Shown: one piece after another, positions 6,891 through 12,043 of the stretch
Layout: the number at the start of each line of letters is the position of its first letter
How positions within the stretch are numbered: the first letter of the stretch is position 1
Source of the DNA: Chitinophagaceae bacterium
Lineage (GTDB): Bacteria > Bacteroidota > Bacteroidia > Chitinophagales > Chitinophagaceae
Direction of reading: 5' to 3'
Assembly (NCBI GenBank): GCA_025963615.1
Contig: JAOQAL010000640.1
Span: forward strand, 1 to 12,043
Length of the DNA stretch: 12,043 nt
Notes under the pieces: model-generated
Seen by the model: the letters and a program-made list of their open reading frames with translations, nothing else
Database searches by the model: none
What the model was told of the DNA's origin: nothing
Made by a program: the position numbers and the translations under genes

Positions 6891-8033
6891 TCAGTTTTTT
6901 AATACCTCCCGGCTAATCACCAGTTTCTGTATCTCACTGGTTCCCTCTCCGATGGTACATAGTTTGGAATCGCGGTAATATTTCTCTACCGGGAAATCTT
7001 TTGTGTAACCGTAACCACCAAAAATCTGTACGGCATCATTGGAAACTTTTACGGCGACTTCACTGGCATAGTATTTTGCCATGGCGGCAATCTTGGTGAC
7101 GTATTCGCCGCGGCTCTTTAAATCACATGCCTGCAGGGTCAGCAGATCCGCTGCCTGTATTTCGGTAGCCATATCCGCAAGCTTAAATGAGATGCCCTGG
7201 AAACTGGAAATGGGTTTATCAAACTGGTAACGCTCCTGAGAATATTTTAATGCTGCCTGATAGGCCCCTTTTGCTATTCCTAGTGAAAGTGAAGCGATGG
7301 AGATTCTTCCTCCATCCAGTATTTTTAATGATTGGCGGAACCCATCCCCTACTTCACCCATCCGACTGGTATCGGGAATACGGCAATTATCAAATATCAT
7401 TTCAGCTGTCTCACTGGCACGCATACCCAATTTATTTTCTTTTTTGCCGCCACTAAAACCGGGTGTTCCTCTTTCAACAATAAAAGCTGTTGCATTACTA
7501 CTGGTTCGGGGTTCGCCCGTTCTGCAGACTACCACCGCTACGTCACCGCTTTTCCCATGAGTAATCCAGCTTTTAGTACCGTTCAGGATCCAGTGGTTTC
7601 CGTCTTTTACAGCCGTTGTTTTCATATTAGCCGCATCACTGCCGGTATTGGGCTCCGTGAGTCCCCAGGCCCCCAGCCATTCCGCGGTGGCCAGTTTGGG
7701 AAGATACTTTCTTTTTTGCGCTTCATTACCAAAGGTCATAATATGCCCGGCACAAAGCGAGTTATGTGCGGCAACGCTTAACCCGATGGAGCCACACACT
7801 TTCGCGATTTCTTCGATAATTGTTTTGTACTCAAAGTACGTAAATCCCGTTCCACCATATTCTTCCGGTATCAATACGCCCATTAACCCGAGCTTTCCCA
7901 TTTCTTTAAAAAGATGAAGAGGAAACTCCTGTATTTCGTCCCAGGCCATGACATGAGGTTTGATATATTGTTGTGCAAAATCCCTCGTAGTCTGGGCCAC
8001 CTGTACGGTAAGTTCGGAAGGTTGAAAATTCAT
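6891..8033 (-). CDS. Acyl-CoA dehydrogenase (short-chain/butyryl-CoA type)
   Basis: The 380-residue flavoenzyme oxidises an acyl-CoA to the trans-2-enoyl-CoA, passing electrons to electron-transfer flavoprotein. It has the full family plan: the N-terminal helical domain with [13 protein letters not shown], the flavin-contact sequence [27 protein letters not shown] in the beta domain, [11 protein letters not shown], and the C-terminal helical domain with [20 protein letters not shown] followed by IGEGTSEIQ, whose first Glu (residue 363) occupies the usual catalytic-base position. The chain-length or branched-chain preference cannot be told from this alone. The frame is open 13 codons further upstream to 8072, but MNFQPSE at 8033 matches the family N-terminus. 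No etfAB or other beta-oxidation gene is nearby. The stop is 5 nt from a repeat element; a 26-bp palindrome lies about 155-180 nt upstream of the start. Confidence 0.95.
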   Translation of the reverse strand: MNFQPSELTVQVAQTTRDFAQQYIKPHVMAWDEIQEFPLHLFKEMGKLGLMGVLIPEEYGGTGFTYFEYKTIIEEIAKVCGSIGLSVAAHNSLCAGHIMTFGNEAQKRKYLPKLATAEWLGAWGLTEPNTGSDAANMKTTAVKDGNHWILNGTKSWITHGKSGDVAVVVCRTGEPRTSSNATAFIVERGTPGFSGGKKENKLGMRASETAEMIFDNCRIPDTSRMGEVGDGFRQSLKILDGGRISIASLSLGIAKGAYQAALKYSQERYQFDKPISSFQGISFKLADMATEIQAADLLTLQACDLKSRGEYVTKIAAMAKYYASEVAVKVSNDAVQIFGGYGYTKDFPVEKYYRDSKLCTIGEGTSEIQKLVISREVLKN

Positions 8034-8188
8034 AATGAACGGGGCTTTTAAAATGTCAAACAAGTATGCCACCCTTGAAAAATGGATGGCACACAGTATC
8101 TTAACGTTTTTCTAAACTATGCAATTGCCCTAAAATTAATCTTAATCCTTTTTCAGGTGAGAAACACGGCAAGTTAGCGAAAATTTAT

Positions 8189-8214
8189 ATTAAACTAACA
8201 ATTGTTAGTTTAAT
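8189..8214. promoter_or_regulatory. 26-bp perfect palindrome, operator or terminator candidate
   Basis: The 13 bases at 8189-8201 are the exact reverse complement of 8202-8214; the core reads ACTAACAATTGTTAGT. It contains the TAA stop of the PhnP-like hydrolase gene (8210-8212). Read on the minus strand it is an 11-bp stem with an AATT loop followed by an A/T-rich run, so it may end the hydrolase transcript. The exact twofold symmetry and length also fit a TetR-family operator for the downstream acyl-CoA dehydrogenase gene. The sequence does not decide between these. Confidence 0.6.
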
Positions 8215-8992
8215 TATTCACCTGAATCTGCAGTCCATCATAGGCTATATGCATGCCATCTGGTAATTCTTTTTCGACCTCTTCATGCAAACCCATTTGG
8301 TGCGAAAGATGGGTAAACCAGGCCTGGGGAACGTTAATTTCATTGACCAGGTCAATCGCTTCACCCAATGTAAAATGTGATACATGCTTTTGCTTCCGTA
8401 AGGCATTTATCACAACGATCTCACTGCCGCGAATCTTATCTTTTTCGGTATCATCTATACTGTTTGCATCAGTGATATAGGTAAACTTTCCAAAACGAAA
8501 GCCGAAGACCGGCATTTTTAAATGCCATACCAGGATGGGTATAACAGGTATATCTCCAATAACAAATGGCTGCAGGGTGATCGTATGCAAATCCAGTTGA
8601 GGAATTCCGGGATAAGAGGTGCCCGAAAATGCGTAATAGAATTCCCGCCTTATCGCCTCTTCTGTCAGCGCCTCGGCATATACATCCATTGATTTTTTAG
8701 AAAAAAAATTAAATGCTTTTACATCATCCAGGCCGCTCATATGGTCTTTATGCGAATGGGTAAATAATACGGCATCCAGGTGTTTTATTTTTTCCCGTAA
8801 CATCTGGCAACGGAAGTCGGGACCGGTATCAACAACGAACGTAGTAGCCGGTGATTGAACTAATATACTTGACCGCAACCGGTTATCTTTTTTGTCAGGC
8901 GACGTACAAACTTCACAATCGCAGGCGATCATCGGAACGCCACTGCTGGTGCCGGTACCAAGGAAAGTTATTTTGAGAGGAGGATAAGACAT
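8210..8992 (-). CDS. PhnP-like metallo-beta-lactamase-fold hydrolase
   Basis: This 260-residue cytoplasmic protein has the metallo-beta-lactamase fold in the form seen in PhnP (cyclic phosphodiesterase) and RNase Z relatives. Visible elements are GTGTSSGVP at 12-20, a C24-x-C26-xx-C29 cluster like the structural zinc site of PhnP, DTGPDFR at 55-61, the dinuclear metal motif H79-x-H81-x-D83-H84 followed by GLDD, then H157, D175 (YITDAN) and the late H228/H231 (THLSH). All metal ligands expected for activity are present. There are no phosphonate genes nearby, so the PhnP reaction itself is not implied; a phosphodiester or nucleotide substrate is the safer inference. It starts at ATG 8992, directly after repeat copy B, with no promoter of its own visible, so it is probably transcribed with the 93-residue gene upstream. 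Its stop lies inside a 26-bp palindrome. Confidence 0.88.
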   Translation of the reverse strand: MSYPPLKITFLGTGTSSGVPMIACDCEVCTSPDKKDNRLRSSILVQSPATTFVVDTGPDFRCQMLREKIKHLDAVLFTHSHKDHMSGLDDVKAFNFFSKKSMDVYAEALTEEAIRREFYYAFSGTSYPGIPQLDLHTITLQPFVIGDIPVIPILVWHLKMPVFGFRFGKFTYITDANSIDDTEKDKIRGSEIVVINALRKQKHVSHFTLGEAIDLVNEINVPQAWFTHLSHQMGLHEEVEKELPDGMHIAYDGLQIQVNN

Positions 8993-8997
8993 TCAGT

Positions 8998-9098
8998 AAA
9001 TGTAAAATGTAAAATGCTGAATTTAAAATGTAAAAATAATAAAACAGAACGCCCTGAACTTTTACATTCTACATTTTACATTTTTTATTTTACATTTT
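8998..9098. repeat. AT-rich heptad inverted-repeat element, copy B
   Basis: This is a second copy of the 6790-6885 element, with the same left half and centre (GCCCTGAAC) and a slightly diverged right half. The 19 bases at 8998-9016 match the reverse complement of 9065-9083 at 18 positions. Both sides keep an unbroken 7-nt register of ATGTAAA-like units. Here the element lies between two genes on the same strand and makes up the whole gap. Its right end runs into the coding region of the 93-residue gene, whose last codons ATG and TAA belong to a heptad. Its left end is 5 nt from the hydrolase start, so the hydrolase leader would be a long AT-rich hairpin. Confidence 0.9.
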
Positions 9099-9371
9099 CC
9101 CTTCTTCCGCTTCCAATTTTGAAATAATATCGAGGTATAACTTTTTTGATTCGTCGGTCAGTACATCGGTAGGGATGTCCAGTTGCGGAATCAAATCAAG
9201 CAACGTATTAATGCGCCCCTCAGTTTGTAAAAACTTATTCAATACTACCACCTTTCTTTCTTCCAGGATGCAATAACCGCTTTGAAACGTTCCTCTTTCA
9301 TACCGTAGTACATATCCGGCCTGTTCGGGGATAGCTTCCAATTTGTCGAGACTCGCCTGTGTATATTTCAT
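9090..9371 (-). CDS. Uncharacterised 93-residue protein
   Basis: I do not recognise this family. The product is small, soluble and acidic at the C-terminus, without a signal peptide, membrane segment or cysteine cluster (one Cys in GYCILEERKVVVLNKFLQ). The middle reads as a short beta-hairpin-like region (YVLRYERGTFQSGYCILEERKVVVLNKF), followed by amphipathic helices (INTLLDLIPQL and ESKKLYLDIISKLEAEE). It precedes the PhnP-like hydrolase on the same strand, probably as one transcript. A strong candidate promoter lies 36 nt before the ATG. The gene is bracketed by heptad repeats: its ATG overlaps the first 7-mer of an ATTGTSW tract, and its final Met and TAA come from the right end of repeat copy B. 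The even amino-acid composition and good codon structure support a real gene. Confidence 0.8.
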   Translation of the reverse strand: MKYTQASLDKLEAIPEQAGYVLRYERGTFQSGYCILEERKVVVLNKFLQTEGRINTLLDLIPQLDIPTDVLTDESKKLYLDIISKLEAEEGKM

Positions 9372-9404
9372 TGTCTATTGTGAATTGTGAAAAGTCAATG
9401 ACTT
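9370..9404. repeat. Short heptad tract at the start of the 93-residue gene
   Basis: Three consecutive 7-mers ATTGTCT, ATTGTGA, ATTGTGA (9370-9390) are followed by AAAGTCA and ATGACTT, which form a 6-bp dyad (AAGTCA/TGACTT) around one base. The tract makes up the untranslated leader of the 93-residue gene and includes two bases of its start codon. It has the same 7-nt period as the larger elements but a different heptamer. Confidence 0.6.
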
Positions 9405-9406
9405 CG

Positions 9407-9438
9407 CAAAAATAAGCTTGCTTTAGTAAGGAGCAAGC
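9407..9438 (-). promoter_or_regulatory. Candidate promoter of the 93-residue gene with an internal dyad
   Basis: On the minus strand TATTTTTG (9407-9414) matches TAnnTTTG, and CTTG (9434-9437) lies exactly 19 nt upstream, close to the -33 TTTG. The ATG follows 36 nt after the box. A 7-bp inverted repeat GCTTGCT/AGCAAGC (9416-9422 with 9432-9438, 9-nt loop) spans the spacer and -33 region. Followed by TTATTTTTG it could instead be an intrinsic terminator for porX, whose stop is about 85 nt upstream; both roles are possible. Confidence 0.5.
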
Positions 9439-9477
9439 CCTGGATTTGATAGTTTTCCACAAATAATAAAGTGGATG

Positions 9478-9508
9478 GTAGTCGCCTTCCGATAGCTGTG
9501 GGGACTAC
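9478..9508. other. Stem-loop 3' of porX
   Basis: Bases 9478-9486 pair with 9500-9508 at eight of nine positions (GTAGTC/GACTAC core) around a 13-nt loop, starting 13 nt after the porX stop. No T-run follows on the minus strand, so it is not a classical terminator by itself; it may be a 3'-end structure. Confidence 0.4.
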
Positions 9509-9520
9509 AGGCATCATCAC

Positions 9521-11077
9521 CTACTTACTCTGCATTTTTATCACCGGTACAATCATTTCTTCCAGGCTTACACCGCCATGCTGAAAAGTATTGCGGTAAT
9601 AGTTCGCGTAATAATTATAGTTATTGGGATAGCAAAGAAACCCATCTTCCTTGGCAAAGATATAAGATGAATTAACCGTTGGGACAGGCAAGCCAGCATC
9701 CCGGGGATCCCGAAAAGCCAACACTTCTTTGGGTTCATAGTTCAGGTTGCGTCCATGCTTATAGCGAAGGTTGGCAGTAGTTTGTTTATCGCCAATTACT
9801 TTACAGGGATTTTTTACACGGATGGTTCCGTGATCCGTGGCCAGTACGACCCTAATATTTTTATCCGCAATTTTTTTCAATGCCTGATGCAAGGGTGAAT
9901 GTTCAAACCAGGATGCTGTAATACTGCGATAACTCATTTCATCACCTGCCAGTTCCTTCAGCACTTCCATTTCCGTTCTGGCATGACTGAGCATATCAAC
10001 AAAATTGTATACAATTACATTCAGGTCATTCGTCAGCAGATTATGAATGTTATTCATCAGGTCAATCCCCGCCTGGTTATTGACCACTTTCGTATAAGAG
10101 AACCTGATATTATCTTTCTTAAGGCGTTTTAACTGTGCCCTCAAAAATTCTTCCTCATTCAGGTTCTTTCCGCCCTGCTCATCATCATTTTTCCACTGCG
10201 CCGGAAAATTCTTTTCAATATCAATTGGCAGCATGCCGGAAAAGATAGCATTCCGGGCATATTGTGTAGCCGTTGGCAAAATACTGTAAAAAGTATCTTC
10301 CTCCATAATGCGGAAACTTTCAGCAAAAATGGGCTGTATCGCTTTCCATTGATCAAACCGTAAGTTGTCTATCAAAACAAAAAACAGCGGTGTTCCTTTT
10401 TCAACATGCGGTAGAATTTTAGTCTGAAACATGTTATGACTCATGATCGGCGCTTCCTTACTTTTTGGATTTACCCAGGATGTATAGTGGCGACTGATAA
10501 ATTTGAAAAATTCGGTATTCGCTTCGCTTTTCTGGCTTTGCAATACCTCCTGCATTTCAGGACTATCACTCTTTTCCATTTCCAATTCCCAATACACTAA
10601 TTTTTTATAAATATCCATCCACTCATTGTAATCCGGATTACTGTTGAGGGCCATAAATAAATTGCGGAACTGTTGTTGGTAGGCCGTGGTCGTCCGTTCT
10701 GCTACCAATCGTTTATTATCAATAATCTTTTTAAGGCTTAACCAGACCTGGTTGGGGTTTACCGGCTTTATCAGGTAATCGCTGATTTGCGAACCGATGG
10801 CTTCATTCATCAGGTTCTCCGTTTCGTTTTTCGTAATTAATACGACCGGTAGCGATTGGTTAATCTCTTTAATTTTTGCCAGGGTTTCCAACCCGGTAAT
10901 TCCCGGCATCGATTCATCCAGTAATACTACATCGACGAGGTTTTCTTTAACATAATCAATCGCGTCAAAACCGTTCGTCAGAGCATGCACATGATAACCT
11001 TTGGTTTCCAAAAACAATTTTTGAGATTGCAGACTTTCTATTTCGTCATCTACCCAAAGAATTTTTGCTAATGCCAT
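9521..11077 (-). CDS. porX: PorX-type response regulator with alkaline-phosphatase-superfamily (PglZ) domain
   Basis: The 518-residue protein is PorX, the response regulator linked to type IX secretion in Bacteroidota. The receiver domain (about 4-120) has the acidic pair D10-D11, phospho-acceptor D54 in VVLLDESMPG, T82 and K104. A helical linker (about 125-215) leads to a PglZ/alkaline-phosphatase-like domain with a full set of likely metal and catalytic residues: D237 (FVLIDNLRFDQW), T271 (PTATQYARN), D361 and H365 (NFVDMLSHART), D415-H416 (LATDHGT), and H500 near the C-terminus (FQHGG). Such domains act as metal-dependent phosphodiesterases; P. gingivalis PorX has been structurally characterised. 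No cognate kinase (PorY) or secretion gene is in the window, which is normal for porX. It is divergent from an HD-domain gene 213 nt away; a hairpin/promoter region follows its stop. Confidence 0.95.
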   Translation of the reverse strand: MALAKILWVDDEIESLQSQKLFLETKGYHVHALTNGFDAIDYVKENLVDVVLLDESMPGITGLETLAKIKEINQSLPVVLITKNETENLMNEAIGSQISDYLIKPVNPNQVWLSLKKIIDNKRLVAERTTTAYQQQFRNLFMALNSNPDYNEWMDIYKKLVYWELEMEKSDSPEMQEVLQSQKSEANTEFFKFISRHYTSWVNPKSKEAPIMSHNMFQTKILPHVEKGTPLFFVLIDNLRFDQWKAIQPIFAESFRIMEEDTFYSILPTATQYARNAIFSGMLPIDIEKNFPAQWKNDDEQGGKNLNEEEFLRAQLKRLKKDNIRFSYTKVVNNQAGIDLMNNIHNLLTNDLNVIVYNFVDMLSHARTEMEVLKELAGDEMSYRSITASWFEHSPLHQALKKIADKNIRVVLATDHGTIRVKNPCKVIGDKQTTANLRYKHGRNLNYEPKEVLAFRDPRDAGLPVPTVNSSYIFAKEDGFLCYPNNYNYYANYYRNTFQHGGVSLEEMIVPVIKMQSK

Positions 11078-11125
11078 GCTGATAATTTAAAGTTGATGGT
11101 CGTAGTTTAGTGTTTTGAACCGCAG

Positions 11126-11137
11126 AAACTATAGTTT
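11126..11137. promoter_or_regulatory. 12-bp palindrome in the porX upstream region
   Basis: AAACTATAGTTT is perfectly symmetric and lies 49-60 nt upstream of the porX ATG in the 213-nt divergent region. It could be a regulator site, but an AT-rich palindrome of this length can arise by chance. Confidence 0.25.
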
Positions 11138-11216
11138 TCCTGTAAACACGGGCTAGCTATCAAGTTCTGTTTTTAACAAACCCCGCTTTTTTAAGTGTGA
11201 GGTTTGGCTGGATGTT

Positions 11217-11224
11217 CAAATTTA
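11217..11224 (-). promoter_or_regulatory. Weak candidate -7 box for porX
   Basis: The minus strand reads TAAATTTG, matching TAnnTTTG, but no -33 TTTG stands at a proper distance and the leader would be about 130 nt. It overlaps the proposed -33 element of the divergent HD-domain promoter. Confidence 0.3.
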
Positions 11225-11253
11225 GCTTTTTCACTCCGGCTATTGTAGCTTTG
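11221..11253 (+). promoter_or_regulatory. Candidate promoter of the HD-domain gene
   Basis: TAGCTTTG (11246-11253) fits TAnnTTTG exactly and is followed by CC as at frr. TTTA at 11221-11224 stands 21 nt upstream as a near -33 match. The ATG is 37 nt after the box, giving a leader of about 30 nt. Confidence 0.55.
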
Positions 11254-11290
11254 CCGGCCATCTTAAAAGGGTTTAACAAAATAAACGCAA

Positions 11291-12043
11291 ATGCATTCTG
11301 TCCGGAAAATCATAAACGACCCGGTCTATGGTTTTATTACCATTGATCACCCATTGCTGCTTGCTATTGTTGCGCACCCTTATTATCAGCGTTTGCGCCG
11401 CATACACCAGATGGCATTTGCCCACCTTGTATATCCCGGTGCAGTGCATACCCGCTTACACCATTCACTCGGTGCTTATCATTTAATGTGCAGCGCGCTG
11501 AATGAATTAAAAAGTAAGGGTTTTGCTATTACCCCGGAAGAAGAACTGGGAGCAAAAATTGCCATACTGCTTCATGATGTTGGCCATGGTCCTTTTTCCC
11601 ATGCGCTGGAAAACCAGCTGGTAAAGGATGTGCATCACGAAACTATTTCAATCCTTATCCTGAAAGTACTGAACCGGGAATTCAACGGCAGACTACAAAC
11701 AGCCATTGATATTTTCACCAATAAATATCACAAACATTTCCTGCATCAGCTTATTTCGGGTCAGCTGGACGTGGACCGGATGGATTATCTCACAAGAGAC
11801 AGTTTTTTTACCGGGGTGGCTGAAGGCGTTATTGGCTATGACCGCATTCTTAAGATGTTGACGGTAAAAGATGGTGAATTGATGGTAGAAGAAAAAGGAA
11901 TATACAGCGTTGAAAAATTTCTGATCTCCCGCCGGCTCATGTACTGGCAGGTTTATTTGCATAAAACCGTCGTGAGTGCCGAAATGATACTGGTAAATAT
12001 TATCCGCCGGGCAAAAGAATTAATACATAATGGGGTAAAAGTT
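11291..12043 (+). CDS. HD-domain phosphohydrolase, N-terminal 251 codons (cut by the window edge)
   Basis: The frame is open to the right edge without a stop. The product belongs to the SAMHD1/dGTPase-like HD superfamily, cytoplasmic metal-dependent phosphohydrolases acting on nucleotides. Marks are the N-terminal KIINDPVYGFITIDHPL and HPYYQRLRRIHQM, H58 in RLHHSLG, the HD pair H95-D96 in LLHDVGHGPFSH, and D160/D162 in LDVDRMDYLTRD, which together supply the four metal ligands. Known relatives are about 400 residues, so roughly 150 are missing. The start is well fixed: ATG 11291 is the first after an in-frame TAA at 11282, and the family motif begins within ten residues. It is divergent from porX. 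Nucleotide triphosphatase activity is the family's known role; the substrate here is not determined. Confidence 0.92.
   Translation, partial: MHSVRKIINDPVYGFITIDHPLLLAIVAHPYYQRLRRIHQMAFAHLVYPGAVHTRLHHSLGAYHLMCSALNELKSKGFAITPEEELGAKIAILLHDVGHGPFSHALENQLVKDVHHETISILILKVLNREFNGRLQTAIDIFTNKYHKHFLHQLISGQLDVDRMDYLTRDSFFTGVAEGVIGYDRILKMLTVKDGELMVEEKGIYSVEKFLISRRLMYWQVYLHKTVVSAEMILVNIIRRAKELIHNGVKV

Noticed and set aside
7187..7917. Plus-strand open frames of 87-149 residues across the acyl-CoA dehydrogenase gene
   Set aside because: They are antisense shadows of a well-conserved coding region, with compositions unlike real proteins.
8034..8072. 13-residue extension of the acyl-CoA dehydrogenase
   Set aside because: The frame is open, but MNFQPSE at 8033 is the usual start and the family has no such extension.
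8068..8090. Imperfect hairpin GCCACCC/GGATGGC upstream of acyl-CoA dehydrogenase
   Set aside because: Only six of seven pairs match and there is no T-run or promoter relation; this is not beyond chance.
11177..11206. CAAACC/GGTTTG inverted repeat in the porX upstream region
   Set aside because: It has only six pairs with an 18-nt loop and no T-run; too weak to call a terminator or operator.
11693..11962. 89-residue minus-strand frame at the right end
   Set aside because: It is antisense to the HD-domain gene, whose catalytic motifs are intact in the plus frame.

Overview
This window looks like an ordinary chromosomal segment of a Bacteroidota bacterium, most plausibly from the Chitinophagia/Sphingobacteriia side. 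The phylum call rests on four things: a PorX-type regulator (REC domain fused to an alkaline-phosphatase-superfamily effector), which is diagnostic of the type IX secretion system lineage; a split transketolase; starts that lack Shine-Dalgarno sequences; and several -7 boxes fitting the Bacteroidota primary-sigma consensus TAnnTTTG. The family-level guess is an inference and is less certain. I see no phage, transposase, integrase, CRISPR array, tRNA or rRNA.

Layout from left to right. (1) 146-1958, minus strand: a WecA/MraY-superfamily polyprenyl-phosphate sugar-1-phosphate transferase, followed by frr (ribosome recycling factor); each has its own candidate promoter. (2) 2205-3038, plus: transketolase N-terminal half, without its C-terminal partner next door. 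(3) 3041-3222: a repeat element between converging genes, made of three 47-bp direct copies plus an inverted partial copy. (4) 3228-4908, minus: rbfA followed by a LolC/E-like FtsX-family permease that appears to start at TTG. (5) 4976-6790, plus: an MsbA-type ABC exporter, divergent from rbfA. (6) 6790-6885: AT-rich inverted-repeat element, copy A, again between converging genes. (7) 6891-8033, minus: acyl-CoA dehydrogenase. (8) 8210-9371, minus: an uncharacterised 93-residue protein and a PhnP-like metallo-beta-lactamase-fold hydrolase, separated only by copy B of the AT-rich element. (9) 9521-11077, minus: porX. (10) 11291 to the right edge, plus: the first 251 codons of an HD-domain phosphohydrolase, divergent from porX.

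The genes are mostly housekeeping or envelope functions: translation (frr, rbfA), lipid-linked glycan synthesis (WecA-like), envelope export (ABC exporter, FtsX-family permease), central carbon metabolism (transketolase half), acyl-CoA oxidation, and secretion control (porX). They do not form one pathway.

The most unusual content is in the gaps. Three intergenic elements and one short tract upstream of a start codon are built on an exact 7-nt period, but with unrelated heptamers: AGCTNNN, ATGTAAA-like and ATTGTGA-like. The three larger elements share one architecture (direct heptads, then a spacer, then inverted heptads), lie within about 0-6 nt of stop codons, fill whole gaps, and in one case supply a gene's final Met and stop codon. 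I cannot tell from one window how widespread they are. A 26-bp perfect palindrome over the end of the hydrolase gene, and a 13-codon leader ending just before the TTG start of the permease, are further points to check. No gap without a gene exceeds about 215 bases.
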